Notes: generated by a model not told the origin, from the letters alone. A DNA stretch of 64,000 nucleotides from Phoronis australis (GCA_002633005.1 NMRA01000020.1:271621-335620), one strand, 5' to 3'. Shown: positions 1 through 11,952, counted from the first letter of the stretch. Program-made: numbers and translations.

Positions 1-1790
1 CCTCTCTTTGCCTGTTGACGACATCCACTTCTTCCCTGGAACCATTCCCAATCCCTGTCTTCCATGGCAGACGGTGCCCACGATGTCTTTATACCTTAAC
101 CTGCTCTCGGCCACCTCTACTGCCACAGCAGCCTTCCACTTTCTTCCAGAGTCTACCGATAATTCGCTGTCTCTTATCAACTCAACTCTTGAGTTCCGCA
201 AAGTCAGTAATGTTCTGCACTTTACTACCTTGAACTCCTCCATAATCGATGTCACCGCTAGAGAAACAGCACCTCCTTTGATGTAAAGCTCAAGTCTTGC
301 AAAGGTTGGTGGGACACCTAACCATTTCCTTAATCATCTGCTCATCATCTTTTCCATTTTTTCTGCAGATGAAATTGAGAAATTACACATTGTCAGTGGC
401 CAGTAGTGGAGGATTTATAGGGGGGCCAAGGGGGCTATGACCCCCATAACTCAAAATCCTGGATCCGCCCACATTACTTTAGGGAAAAGTCCAAACTGGT
501 AAAACCAGACTTTAAATCTGCCCGGGAGACCGCTCTTCTCAATCTTGATAAAATTGATATTGAGCTCCTTGATGGCTGCCTTGACATGCTCCACATCTTC
601 CAAAGACCCGCTGTAGGACTTGCCTAAGTATTTAGCTGGTCTACTGCTCACAGACAGAATGGCCTCCGATCCTATCTTGACCATATGGTGTGGGTTGACT
701 TTCCCCTACCTAGAGCATACCCTGTTGTTATCGTCAAATCGTCCACAAATGCTCTGCAAGGTGGCAACCGTTTGCCCTGCAACAAAGGTCCTCTGCACTC
801 TTTACTACTTACTTTGATGATTACATTCATGGCCATGATGAAAAGGATGATCGATATAGTGCACCCTGTCATTATCCCTTTCTCTAGCGGCTGCCATCAG
901 GTAGTAAACTCGTTGACTGTGAACCTCATATAAGTCCCATGGAAATAACTTGTAATGAGATCTTGAAGTTCTTTGGGAATATGGTAGGTCTCCATTGCCA
1001 GTTCGATTAGTGCACGAGGCATCGATCCATAGGCATTTGCCATGTCCAACCATACCACTGCTAAATCTATCTTGTTCCGCTTAGCATATTTAATTAGCTC
1101 TGTTATGGCGCTATTATGCTCCAGACACCCTGCATATCCTGGAATTCCACCTTTCTGTGCCGATGCATCTACAAAGTTGTTGCTCAGGAGATAACTCGTC
1201 AGCCTGCTTGAAATGACTGCAAAAAAGATCTTTCCCTCTACATCTAAAAGTGAGATGGGACGAAAATCACTGATCTTGACGGCTTCCTTCATCTTCGGGA
1301 TATACAACCCCTCTGCTTTTTCCCAAGTATCAGGCAAAGTCTTCTGTTTCCTTATAACTGTCAGGAGCTTCCACAGAAGTTTTAACAGCCTTGGGCACTT
1401 TGTAAGGCAGATCCGATGGCCCTGGAGTTGACCCCGATCTTGACTTTTCTAGGACATTCTTCACCTCTTAAAACTTGATGTTACCCATTTCCAAGGCTAC
1501 ACTTGGGGCATCCTCAACCTCCATCCAACCAAAGTCCGCCAACTGTAAATCTCTGGCCCCGTTACTATGCACGTCTTTCAGATGGTTTTCCAGCTCCTCC
1601 TGTGTACACTTCAGACGTCCGCTAGTCTCCTTCCCTAGAATGCCCTTTACAAATTTGAAAGAGTTGGCTACGAACCTCTCTCTTGTGCGGGTACGCTCGG
1701 CCCTCTTCTTCCTCAGTCGTTCAGCTTTGCTTAGTCTCAAAAGCCTAGACCTTAACTCAAACCGAATCAGTGTCCGCTCTACATGACTGA
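1..1790 (-). mobile_element. Degenerate non-LTR retrotransposon (R2/NeSL-like LINE), pol fragment
   Basis: Reverse transcriptase of a LINE, read on the minus strand and running off the left window edge. Visible in order: a basic stretch (AERLRKKRAERTR, near 1710), a linker (GSTPGPSDLPYKV, near 1400), RT motifs DFRPISLLDVEGKIFF (near 1260), VVWLDMANAYGSMPRALIEL (near 1020), GCTISIILFIMAM (near 860) and the catalytic FVDD box in RAFVDDLTI (near 740), then the C-terminal arm (PGRFKVWFYQF, then RKWLGV, EEFKVVKCRTL and GRKWKAAVAV down to base 1). Coding strand frames change near 1350 and 680, with an in-frame TGA near 897 and a TAA near 1468. The copy is therefore dead. About 70 bp of another repeat interrupts it at 404-476. 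Assignment to the R2/NeSL type is from remembered family sequence; LINE identity is firm. Confidence 0.87.
404..476. repeat. Small inverted-ended repeat nested in the LINE (CTGGATCCGCCC family)
   Basis: A G-rich block followed by ACTCAAAATCCTGGATCCGCCC interrupts the LINE reading frame between the residues KVMW and the resumed WLGV segment. The left edge (GTGGAGGAT) and the reverse complement of the right edge (GGGCGGATCCAGGAT) look like decayed inverted ends. The same right end recurs at 4038-4062, so this is a dispersed family. Exact limits are uncertain. Confidence 0.55.
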
Positions 1791-3270
1791 GCTTTGACAG
1801 TCAGGATAAAACTTGGGTTAGATGTAAAGTTCGAGACACTAATACTCGACACTAAAGTGATTAGAAAATTAAAACGTGAAATCAGGACTTCCCGCAAACT
1901 GACTAGGCTTCGACTCGACTTCACTCGCCGAGTTCGTAAGGTCTCAAACACGCAAAGTCTGCCGATATGGCGAGGTCTCAAGTGCCGTCCGCACACTGAC
2001 TTACCCTAGAACAAGTTACTCCTGGAACGAGTTGTCGCTAGGTTTGAGTGCTGTCTGGACACAATTTAATAGCTCAATTTACCCCTCTTGTGACATCATC
2101 GAAGTAGGGTAACTTGCGCCACGTAATTGGTGTGTGACCCCAAAAGTGGGGTAGGGAGGAAATAATTATCAGCTGCAGTTACGTACAGACGGGTTTTCTC
2201 TTGCATGCCGTGTTCAATTGTTACGCACAGAGCGACAACTCCGCCTTATCATAGTTATTGGATATGTGTGTGGGGAGGTAATTTGCACTAGTGCAAGTTG
2301 ATCTAGGGTAGGCTGCGTGTGAACGGGACTTTTCTCATTATCTGTTTCACCTATGGCCTGATCAGTGTCTTCTTCACCCCCATTTCCTTACCTGTCTTCA
2401 CAATATTTGTCAAGCTCGCTCTCTAAGATTTTCGTAACTTACAAAATCACTACTATAAGCCGTTGCATGTATACTGTCAACGAATATACGTCTTTCACTG
2501 ATGACATCAAATGGCGGGAAACCAAAAATAATTAATTTTTCTTTAAAATTCCTCCATTTTTCCCCAAAAGTGCTTGTTTGGTTAGATTTTGTGTTATACA
2601 ATTTTTATACACGAACTAATACCTCAAAAAGTGGCAAAAATACACGGCAGGAACGCTTTAAGTCTTATGTTCACACTGAACACGTTGCCCTAGAGCAAAC
2701 TACGTTCACACTACACGCCCTACACCTCGCGACAAATACTGACTAGGCGCGCACCTGGTGGCTACTTCCGCCTTGTCTGCTGGTTTGAAAAAGTTACCCT
2801 GCCTCAACAAAATGGGGTAAGTTATCTCACGTTTGTCAAGATTCCCCAGCGCAAGTAGCGTTCACACTCCATACAACTGCTTTTATACCTAACGACAGCT
2901 CCCTCTAGGAACGGCTGGTTTCAGGTCATCACGTAGTGTGGACGGCACTTTTGTTTTCCAATGATATCCTGGACACGTTCCTGAAGTGAGAACGCATTCG
3001 ATTTAAACACGTGTGACGGGCTCAATTTCTAAAGCTCGTGGGTGTTCAACAGAATATTTGCGATAAAATAACATTAAACTATCTAAATTTCGAGTTTTTA
3101 GTACATGATTACACTGTCACGTGATGGGCTTATCATGAACATCAAACAACATTATATCGATTTATGTAAAGAACTGTCGTATGCATATGTTTTATCGCAT
3201 TTCGTTCGTGGCACCAACAATGAAAACTCCATCAGGAATTTGATCCACAAGAGGGTAATTAACTTCTCGA
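1790..3270. other. Intergenic, repeat-derived, no gene seen
   Basis: No ORF here resembles a known protein. The stretch from about 2030 to 3000 is built of related short words (CTAGTGCAAGTTG at 2288, GGGTAACTTG, TTCACACT, TGTGAACGGG). These recur around 42480-42790, so it looks like decayed transposon sequence rather than unique DNA. Confidence 0.5.
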
Positions 3271-3273
3271 AGA

Positions 3274-3348
3274 CTATTTAAGAGCAAACGCATCCATGGA
3301 CATTTATTTTCCTTTCGCTAAGACTTGACGGAAACAGTAGAATACATC
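3274..3348 (+). promoter_or_regulatory. Putative TATA-type core promoter and 5' UTR of the CAP gene
   Basis: TATTTAA at 3275-3281 lies about 70 bp before the ATG at 3349, the proposed start of the CAP gene. That spacing would put transcription start near 3305 and leave a short 5' UTR. This rests on motif and position only. Confidence 0.4.
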
Positions 3349-6300
3349 ATGTATCTTATTGCACACACACGCGTGATTTTATTCTGTGGTAAGTTTTAAA
3401 TTTCGTATTTATCTTATAAATTTTTCTATTGTCGCCAGTCCTATTTGGTTCCTTTTTAATCTACAGGGATGCAGGTATCTTGGCCAAGCTGCATTATTAT
3501 TTACGTACTTTTTAAAGTGCTCGAGATTGCAATTGTATACAAAGTCGGTGAAAGAGCAGATCTTCACCCTGCAGTCATCCAAATACGCACGTGCGCTGTC
3601 AATTTTCTGACGGAATTCACTTCCTTATTTGGGCACTTGACTGTGTTAAGAAGCTTTTTAGTCGGTCCCCTCAATCCCCTTCGTAAAAAGCTACAGAAAA
3701 CACGACAAACACCGCCTGCTTTTATTTTGTTACAGCACGTGGTATAACAGCTTCTAAGATATAACTGCACCACAGTAAGGTGTATAAGGTGCTGCCGTTA
3801 CCGAGCGGCGTCAACATGGTTGTTCTGGTGACCACACTGTGCTTCTTGTCGCTTAGAGTCATTTTTACGAGCAATCACGAGTCAGAAGCCGTAGCGTATT
3901 TAGGGGGGGGGGGGGGGGGNNNGGGTGTGAAGGGGAGTAGACCATGCCCCCCTAAAATTCTGTCACATTCCATTTGTCAGTTCGAGGGTGCGAATGTCTG
4001 ACGGGTAAAATCCTGGCTAATCCTGCCCTGCCCCCAACTCAAAACCCTGGATCCGCCCCTGAGAAGAAATTGGAATCTGCAAGTCCATATTAGGAACCAA
4101 ATGCAGCCTATCCTACTTCGTTTCAGGAGTTGCGCTCGTCGCAAGCCTCTGTGACCAGAAGTACTTAGCGATGGATTCAAAACACACCGCGTGCTCCACG
4201 CGATCATCCAACTACCTCAGCGGGGGTATGGTGTCAAATTTTATTATTTCGCCACCGTAACAGCTCACAAACTCATTTCTAGTTACGGCAAAGAGAAATA
4301 GAAATATGGCTTATAACTAACAATTCCCGAGTATAATAGTTCTTGGCCCACTTCTGTATAGACAAAAAGGCATTGTTTATTCTTTGTGAGTAAAACAATT
4401 TCAACGTCTACTTTAACAATTTATATTTCAAAGTTTGATCATCATCTTTGTAACTTTCTGAAGATTGTTAATGACCCCATTCATATTATTTTGTAAAGGA
4501 GTTACTGACAAAGTCAAACAAGAAATATTAGACTTGCACAACGAGCTAAGATCCAAAATCGCTGGAACACAGAAAGCTGCCAACATGCAAAAAATGGTAA
4601 GTTTTAAGCTTTAGGTTACAGACGTGTTGTCCCTGGGCGTTGTAAGGGGGCGCGCAGTAAAGGTAGTCACGCGCGAGTGACTTGTGAGAAATCTTGACCT
4701 CATGCAACGGAAATAGTGAGTAGCTTCCACCGTAATTTAACGTGCTGGCGTCGCCGTCCAATCTCTTCAGTTGCTGTGAGTGTACTTTGAAAATGTGCGT
4801 TCCGTAAGACCAATTTCTGGTGAATGTGAGAAATGCTAAACAACGAGATATTTGTACAACTAAATAGTGAATTATTTATAAATATCAACTATTTGCAATG
4901 AATGACATATGCTGCCCCATATTTATAACCCATCTTTTTGGAACTAAACTTCTGATTCTGGGAATGTGATAATTGTACGTGTACATGGATGAACTAGTTT
5001 ACGTTTATTTTTTCTGTTCCTTTTGCAACTCTATTTAAAATGCTGCTACGTAAACGCTTTATGCAAAATAATTTTTAATTTAGACCACTTACCATTAGTA
5101 AACTGTTTTCACTCAATTCCTTGCTTACTTATTCCAAGAAACTGACTTAAGTTCATTTTTGGTTTACGCATAAGATTTGTCTTCAACTTCTAAGCTTTGA
5201 AACTTCCACATCCAATAAGACAGCCATAGTTAATACAAAAATTTTATCAAAAACTTTATGTCAAACTTAAGATCTCTGTCTTGAAACTGCTTACGACATG
5301 TTTAAATTTTATCTTAAAATTGATTTAAATTTAAGATTTGTATTAACTAAGTCAGTTTTGTTGGAACAGACCCATGAGCCATGCGCGCACCCAGGGGCCG
5401 GGGGNGGGGGGGGCTCGGGGGACTCGAACAAGCCCCCCCATTTGGCGAAGTAGGTAAATAAGCGCAAACACGTACTTCACAGTGGTGCTCCCCCTTTTTC
5501 TTTTTTTTTCAGTCCGCCCGCTGTTTTGCTAGGATAAGGTCCACGACGTCAAGAATTCGAGCCCCCCCCTAAATTGAAGTCTGGGTGCGCGCATGTGAGC
5601 ATGAAAAACTAATGTTTCGTTACTGACGTCATCCTCAACACGTAAAACGGCTCGTCAGGCCAAGCCAACTCGTTTCAGCAAGCATTATCGAGGTTTCATT
5701 TTATTCCAAGCCCAGGAATGGCTTCTAATTTTGCCGGTAAAACAAATATCATTGCAAACGCGGTTATAGTCGATATCGTTACGGAAAATGTCTACGACAT
5801 TTATTTGTTGTGAAGAACGCTATGTCCGTGGTCACGTTAATTACACATACCATTTCACTATTCGCAGGTCTGGGACGACGAAATCGCTAGCGTCGCTCAG
5901 AAGATGGCGGAAAATTGTGTGTTCGCCCACGACAAATCCAGCCAACGAGGCATACCAGGTACTATTCAGAGTTACCTTCCCAACAACCTTGAACAACTTT
6001 CCGTCGAACTAATCGTAGCTCTATCCAGCCACGTCACAGGATTTACGTATTTAAGAGTAGATCGGTAGAAAGGTGTCTCGCAGAAAGCCCAGAACTAAAA
6101 CGTAACGTTTTTACAGATTCTGGTCACAAATCTCCATTTTAAAAAATCGCAAAGTTAAGACATTTTACATAGACAGGCCCGTGTGTAGGGAGGTAGATTT
6201 GTTATTGGGCATGTACATGCCTCAGTATAGAGAACTCATTGATTTCTTTCGTGGCGCAGCTATCAACAAGATGCCTTTTTTCTTCACACCAATTCCCAGT

Positions 6301-9300
6301 ATCCATTCACAATAACGCACGCGTATACAATATGCAAATTTTCGTTCTTAAAACGTGAAAAACATACTTTCTGACAACACAAAACACATTTAGCTAATAG
6401 TTGATGTCTGATTTTCTGAAACGTTCTAACGATTTTTGTCAGTGCACCAGAAAATAAATTTGCAACAAATAAGGTATGCTCAGAAAGAGCGGGAAACTTT
6501 TGTCTAGGCGTCAGGATACACTTACATCTCGTATAAATATGAGCATATATGTATATAGTCACATAAATATGTTTTCATATAATTATATACTTAAACTGTA
6601 CACATAGTTATATAAATTACGATCTTGGAAAAGTTTTTAAACTTAGAAATTTTGCAAAGAAACTTCAATACTTACATGTAGCACACGGGTTCCATGATTT
6701 ACAGACATTTTTGATTGTGTTTGGCACTGTGTTCATCAACTTGTAACACGTTAGATCATTATTTGCTTTTCTCAAAGCCTTACTCAGTATGCCTGGAGCA
6801 CGCGTTACGAGTTCTCCGCTTTACCGACGTTCCAGCGTTACCTGTTATCGTCAGGGCGGAAGCGGTCCAGCTAAAATTTTTTTCTCGGGTTACGAAAGCT
6901 ACATGTACGAAGAGATGATCATGGTTTATCTAAAACATGTTATGAAGACAGATGTCATACCGTCGGTATTTCTCTTCTCTTCTCTGTCGCCAACTGCTCG
7001 GAGTGTCTTTTTAAACGCGAAACGTCTTGAGCGCCAGTCATTATACTGCCTTTCAAGTCACTGCAACGGGTGCAGCTCGCGATGCCTAAAAAGGCCACGA
7101 AGTTGGAGTCACGTGTAGCCACTGCTTACTCCAAGGCCACCAATCAGGTGACACACTACAGTTATTACAGGGTTTTTAGCTGCCGATGCACACCTAAGTG
7201 GAATCTTTTCTTCACGTCCTTATCAAGAGTTTGACTACAGATTCAAAATGCTCGTTCTCTGTCAATTCTAAAAATATAGTCTTAACATTCCCTTACCAGA
7301 TGCCTGCTTGGCAACTTTGAATTGTTTGACAGCTAACTGAAATCGCACCAGATATCTCAGACTGCAGGGATTGAAAGCAAACTACAGCAACCATTTTGCA
7401 TCAAAAGTAGATCACGGTTAAAAGTTTTGGCTTTTCTCATTCAAGACGAGTTCAAAAGCACAAGCAAATCAGTTTCATTGAAATTATTTTCAACACATTC
7501 CTCAAAACAGCCGCCACGAACGGATGTTCACAATGATCGTCACACAAAGTTGGCGAGGAATGATTTGGTCCGCAAACGACACTTCCTGGGAAAACTTGAT
7601 GAACATCAAAATTTGTCTGATTACTTTGATAGTGTATTTTAACCAAAAATAACTCAAAGGTTGCCTCTTTCTTTAGTTTAATACTGTAGGAACATATCCT
7701 AAAGTATTACGCTAAAAACCAATTTACGTATTCGCGAAATATTATGCCTCGTCCCATTCAAGCGCCCATAATTTAAGAATGAGCGATCGCTGCTTAATGA
7801 CCGTTTTTCCCAGATGAAAATGAATTGATTGAGTCAGTCAGACTGTCTCTATACTGCCTCCTTCAGTAACACATCGGGTACTTTCGTACCTAAAATTTAC
7901 CATCGGAGGTGAACGGCTGCACGTCTGTGGACATGTGCCGTACGTCAAGTCACTTTATTTTCTTTCAAACTGTTCAACGATTGACCAGATGACTTAGTCT
8001 ACACTTAATGTGCAGATAACAAACTTCGCAGCGAAGTGTATGTAGCGAATAATGAATAGATATACATATGCAATGAGTAGCTGGTTTTGTTTTGTAACGG
8101 CTGTACCATGCATGTATGGATATGTGTCATTTTTGATCCAGGCAAATACGGTTGCGGACAAAATCTCGCTATGGGATGGAGGACGTGGGAGGATGCGATT
8201 CGCGCGTGGTTTGGCGAAGTTAAAGATTTTAAATATGGACATGAAACAGTCCCATTCTACAAGATTGGTCATTTTACTCAGGTAATTATTTTGGCCTGAT
8301 TTCGGTCAAAATGTAAATCAAACTTCTCTCTAGAATTTGTCATGTAGGCCTTTGAACCTTCAAATGATAGATTTCTTGAATTTGACCATTATTTCAGATG
8401 ACGTGGGCAGTGAGCGTTCGCATTGGCTGTGGTTTTGCTGACTGTAAAAGTATCAAGAACCTTTACGTTTGTAATTACGGACCCGCGTAAGCATTTTGAT
8501 ACTTAAAAGATCCCTCGATTTTTACTCTCGTTTACCTTTGTTATCTATGTGATTTGTTATGACAACGTCCAATCTGATGCTCCATTTTTCTTGTTAAAGG
8601 GACACCATCACTTTGATGGATGGTCAGCATTTTAGGGATTACTTTGGGAAAGGGTTGACTTCCTGAAGCTGTTAGCTTTGATCGCAGTTACAATATAGAC
8701 ACATATGTCGTGTATTTGTTGTTTTATTAACAATCGCTGATACCTAGCAAAGGCTTCCAATCAAAAGTATTGAAACGGATGCAGCTTCCTCATCAGCTGT
8801 TTCGTTTCTAGGCAACGTGGGAGTGGCCGACGTGGGAAGGTATAATTGAATCACAGGGAAGATTCTGCGAAAATAAAACAAAAGAAAGACACAATCAATT
8901 AAAAAACCAAGTACCTTTTATGAAACAGCTCCGAACAACTATTGACGCATTCTGTGACACAAGGATGTGTAATTGTAACACATTGCTCGTTTTGATTATA
9001 TTTCAATTATGCTTCATGCTACCCGATAAGGTCACTTTAAAATAGATCACAAGCTTCAAAAGACATCTCTGAAATTCGAATATTATGTCTGGTATACATC
9101 TCGTCACGTTGGCTCATGTCGTCACGTTTTATGTGCTTATGCGTTTTTTAAGAGGTAACATCCGACCAGTCAGCAAACCTTGGATAGCTGGACCTAAAGC
9201 CTGTAGTGAATGTCCGGACACTTGTCGCGATAATTTGTGCGGTAAGATCACTATAATTGACCGATCGATGTATAACAATTGCCATTCCTTGACCAAACGA

Positions 9301-11606
9301 AATTCTGCAGCAAAGAGCTTTGAAGTGGTCAAGCAAATTCAATTGCTCTGACGGCTATGTTTGTGGCCATCTTACGATTCAAATAGTCCATAACGCTGTT
9401 AATATCAGTTACAGAAAATTATAATTCCCACCAACTTTTAATTATTTCTATCGCATTTCTTCTCTAACCCTTAGTTTTTCAGTCATAAACATAAGCGGAA
9501 TTGACAGCTACTTGCAAATATTTTCAGATTGTGGCGGTAAGGTTTGTTTCAACGGTGGGAAGCTGGACGTCAATACATGCCAGTGTCAGTGTAAAGACGC
9601 GACCTACGATCCCAAGGATTGTACCAGTAAGTTTCAGTCCTGTGTTGGAAATTTCTTGCAAGAGCCTTCACTTAACTTTGAGGCCTACATTATCAAACAG
9701 TTTTAACACATGATTCACTTAGGAAATTGCTCTATGCTGCAGTCTGTTCCCAAAAACCATACGGTGACACTCCAATTGAGAAACTGGAGTGCGAAAACGA
9801 TGCTCCAAAGCGGATGGGTACTGCCCTTAGGCAAGCCACCAAGAGCAAGCGGCTTGGTGGAAATGGATACAGAAAGCTCACTGTTGGGAAATGCGCAAAA
9901 CTCCAGAACCATTATCGTGGTGCAATTCTGGCTAACACGGGTAATGTCGAGGACATGAAGAAAGCCATTTGGGCGACATTTTTTCATTCTATGTCAACCG
10001 ACGCTGAACCCCACCATGAGCGGTGTCCAACTGGGGAAACATCAGGGTGTTTTTCATAATAGGTCCCAGGCAAAAGTTGAACCTATTCCCAGTCACGACA
10101 ACATGTCAACAGTGTTTGATATGAAGGTTGCCCGGGCTATTGGTCCTATTTATAAACGCATGACAGATGAGCAGCTCTTGAACCGCCTGAGTCATGGAAA
10201 AACCATCAATGCAAATGAGGCGGTTAACAGTACGATCTGGAGACACTGTCCTAAGAACACCTTTGTGGGGGCATTGCGTGTCCAGTCTGCAACTGCAGAA
10301 GCACTTAATAAATACAATTTCGGTAACACTCATTTACTTTAAGTAATATAGTTTATATCTGTCGAGCTTACCGAGATCAGTGTTTGTTCTACGCAACCGA
10401 GTGATGTTGTTCGCGTGCGCCAGACAAAGCGTCAGAGTGCTGAATCATTTTCAATTACTAGGAAAGTCAGAGACACCAAAAAGAAGAAAATCGAAGAAAA
10501 TGTTTCAATGCAGGAAGGACCAACGTATATTGGTAGCGAATTCAGAAACTTTAACTCATGATTACTGAGACTGCCAATTGGCTGACACACTGCCAGGATA
10601 ACGTGGATTTTGATTATACTACAAACAGATAAAATGTTCATTCACGTGTTTGTAAATAGTTAAAATATCTTTTTGTAGAAAGGTAGCTGATTTTACCAAT
10701 GTTGCTTCAATACAAGTTTGGTTGTTTTCTGTAACTTTACAAATTGTTAATTCCCAATTGCCTTTATGAGCCATTTTCTCATAATTGAGTTTTCTCACTC
10801 TATGTCTCACAAAAAGCAGCATTTTTGTGTCTATTGCATTGAAAATTGGCACAACTATTACAAATGTCAATATCTACAATATGTCAGAACAGTTTGTCAT
10901 TTAAAATTTCTGAATTGATTTTTTTCCAAAAAGTGAGCTTTTGCATGAGAACAAAGGTTTCTTTTTGATATAAAAACCACATGATATGCTGTTTATAAAA
11001 CCTCCTGACAAAGTGTAGATATTACTCATATCTTTTAAATAAAAAAGAATTATTAAAAAACAAAGATTTTAGAAGATATGCCGCTTTTACGTTTTCTCGT
11101 AATTTCCCAATATTTGTTTGTTACCATGGCAACAGCAACCAAAAATGAGAAATAAAGTGAAAAATCATAATTTCGCAGTTAGATATCCTAAAAAAATTAA
11201 TTACTGTCTTTAAAGTTTCAAACAATTAGCTTTATTTTTTACTGCAGACTCTCACCTTAAAGCTCTCACGTTAATGTATTGGTTGCGAAGTGACGACTGT
11301 CTCTTTCAAAACAAAATCCTTCAAATGTACAAAGCTAACAAATTTACGTACACCCTGACATTCTACAAGTTCGTGGCCCTATAGTTGAACAAAATATCCA
11401 ACTGTATGGCTTTTTGTTAGGGCAACGTGGTATTTTAGGAAAAGCGTCCAAATCGAAAGTACCCTTAGAACGTTTTGGGCACTTGAAAGCTAGGTCTAAA
11501 ATATCGTTTCAAGTGTCCTGTTCTTGTCATTAAAATTTTTCTTTCAGAAATTTCTGGTGTACACATAAAGCACACGAATGGAAGATCAGGCTGCTGGATA
11601 AGGTAG
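3349..11606 (+). CDS. Secreted CAP-superfamily (CRISP/SCP-like) protein with Cys-rich C-terminal module
   Basis: Proposed exons: 3349-3388, 3467-3547, 4499-4596, 5868-5958, 8142-8281, 8398-8486, 9153-9241, 9528-9626, 11548-11606; every junction is GT-AG and phase-compatible (786 nt, 261 aa). The CAP domain begins VTDKVKQEILDLHNELRSK. The CAP1 signature GHFTQMTWAVS spans the exon 5/6 join and CAP2 LYVCNYGPAGNI spans exon 6/7. A Cys hinge (ACSECPDTCRDNLC) and an EGF-like Cys cluster (DCGGKVC, TCQCQC, PKDC) follow. Of the usual CAP cavity residues, both His (FAHD, GHF) and the Glu of FGEVKDF are present, but the GENL Glu is Gln (GCGQNLA). CAP proteins are extracellular; the function of this one is unknown. 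The leader is unclear: exon 1 is short, and exon 2 (81 nt, phase 1-1) adds a hydrophobic run and could be optional. The last exon is chosen by phase and a strong acceptor; reading through 9626 would instead stop at 9706. Confidence 0.85.
3895..4062. repeat. Repeat with poly-G start and CTGGATCCGCCCCTG end, containing an assembly gap
   Basis: Begins GTAGCGTATTTAGGGGG, runs through a G tract with three N bases at 3920-3922, and ends ACCCTGGATCCGCCCCTG. Its end matches the repeat at 404-476. It lies in the intron between CAP exons 2 and 3. The G tract probably explains the gap. Confidence 0.5.
5200..5373. repeat. AT-rich dispersed repeat ending TGTTGGAACAGACCC
   Basis: Contains TTTATGTCAAACTTAAG, GACATGTTTAAATTTTATC and TTAAATTTAAGATTTG, and ends with TTGGAACAGACCC. 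A sequence built of the same words in the opposite sense lies at about 27315-27475 (TTGACATAAGTTTTTGAC, TGTTCCAAGAATG). The two appear to be copies of one palindromic AT-rich element. Confidence 0.4.
5380..5595. mobile_element. 216-bp MITE with CATGCGCGCACCCAG inverted ends
   Basis: The left end CATGCGCGCACCCAG is the exact reverse complement of the right end CTGGGTGCGCGCATG. TGAGC sits immediately outside both ends (5375-5379 and 5596-5600), a probable 5-bp target duplication. The interior has G/C tracts (one N at 5405) and no ORF. It lies in the CAP intron 4597-5867. Confidence 0.75.
5959..8141 (+). other. Large CAP intron, no further gene seen
   Basis: Sequence between CAP exons 4 and 5. 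It is AT-rich with scattered short ORFs, none resembling a known protein and none flanked by convincing splice sites in a compatible phase. Confidence 0.5.
9724..10562 (+). pseudogene. Mutator-like transposase fragment, 5'-truncated and frameshifted
   Basis: Translation shows the Mutator-like transposase domain common in invertebrate genomes: QKPYGDTPIEKLECENDAPK, RMGTALRQ, KLQNHYRGAILANTG, MKKAIWATFFHSMSTD and HERCPTGETSGC in frame 1. After a shift near 10045-10050 it continues as IGPIYKRMTDEQLLNRLSHG, NANEAVNSTIWRHCPKNTFV, ending near NFGNTH. A basic tail (TKRQSAESF, RDTKKKKIEEN) and an EGPTYIGSEF-type terminus ending at TGA 10560-10562 lie beyond, after more frame changes (stop near 10340). 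The first break fits one extra T in the T5 run TGTTTTTCA. The N-terminal part is absent. It sits inside the last intron of the CAP gene. Confidence 0.82.
10563..11547 (+). other. Remaining part of the last CAP intron
   Basis: AT-rich DNA with no recognisable coding segment. It ends in the pyrimidine-rich acceptor ATTTTTCTTTCAG at 11535-11547, used in the proposed terminal CAP exon. Confidence 0.45.
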
Positions 11607-11894
11607 TCAAACGGATCTCCGCATCACAGTCAGTGTAGACTTATATAGTTGATGGCTTATATTTCCAGTGGACTGTGGAAAAGTGAAAGACAAATTCTAC
11701 TGCGCGTTCTGGGGAGAGAAAGAGTGTAAAATGTACAGCAATGCGCCATCCGACTGTCCCCATCTTTGTAAAGTTTGTCTCGCTTAGATGGAAGGTAACT
11801 ACGAGCCTCGTCCCATTCTTCAGGTGAATTGTACTTGCATCTGTTATGAACTCGAACATTCGGTCCGTGTGTCGGGCTGGTGAAGCAAAAGAAA

Positions 11895-11952
11895 AAGGGA
11901 TGGAGGGACGGACGGACGGACGGAGGGGGAGAGAGAGGGAGGGAGGGAGAGT
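11895..11952 (+). repeat. GGAC/GGAG/GA simple-sequence tract
   Basis: Purine-rich low complexity made of GGAC units followed by GAGAGA and GGGA units. It gives spurious Arg/Ser/Pro-rich ORFs on the minus strand. Confidence 0.85.

Noticed and set aside
1757-2009. Opposing 71-79-codon ORFs upstream of the LINE fragment
   Set aside because: They overlap on both strands, show no similarity to the LINE ORF and match no known family.
3816-3900. ATG followed by a signal-like MVVLVTTLCFLSLRVIF as the CAP leader
   Set aside because: No phase-1 donor follows before the G tract and gap at 3920, whereas 3349-3547 gives matching phases. It could be revived if the gap hides a donor.
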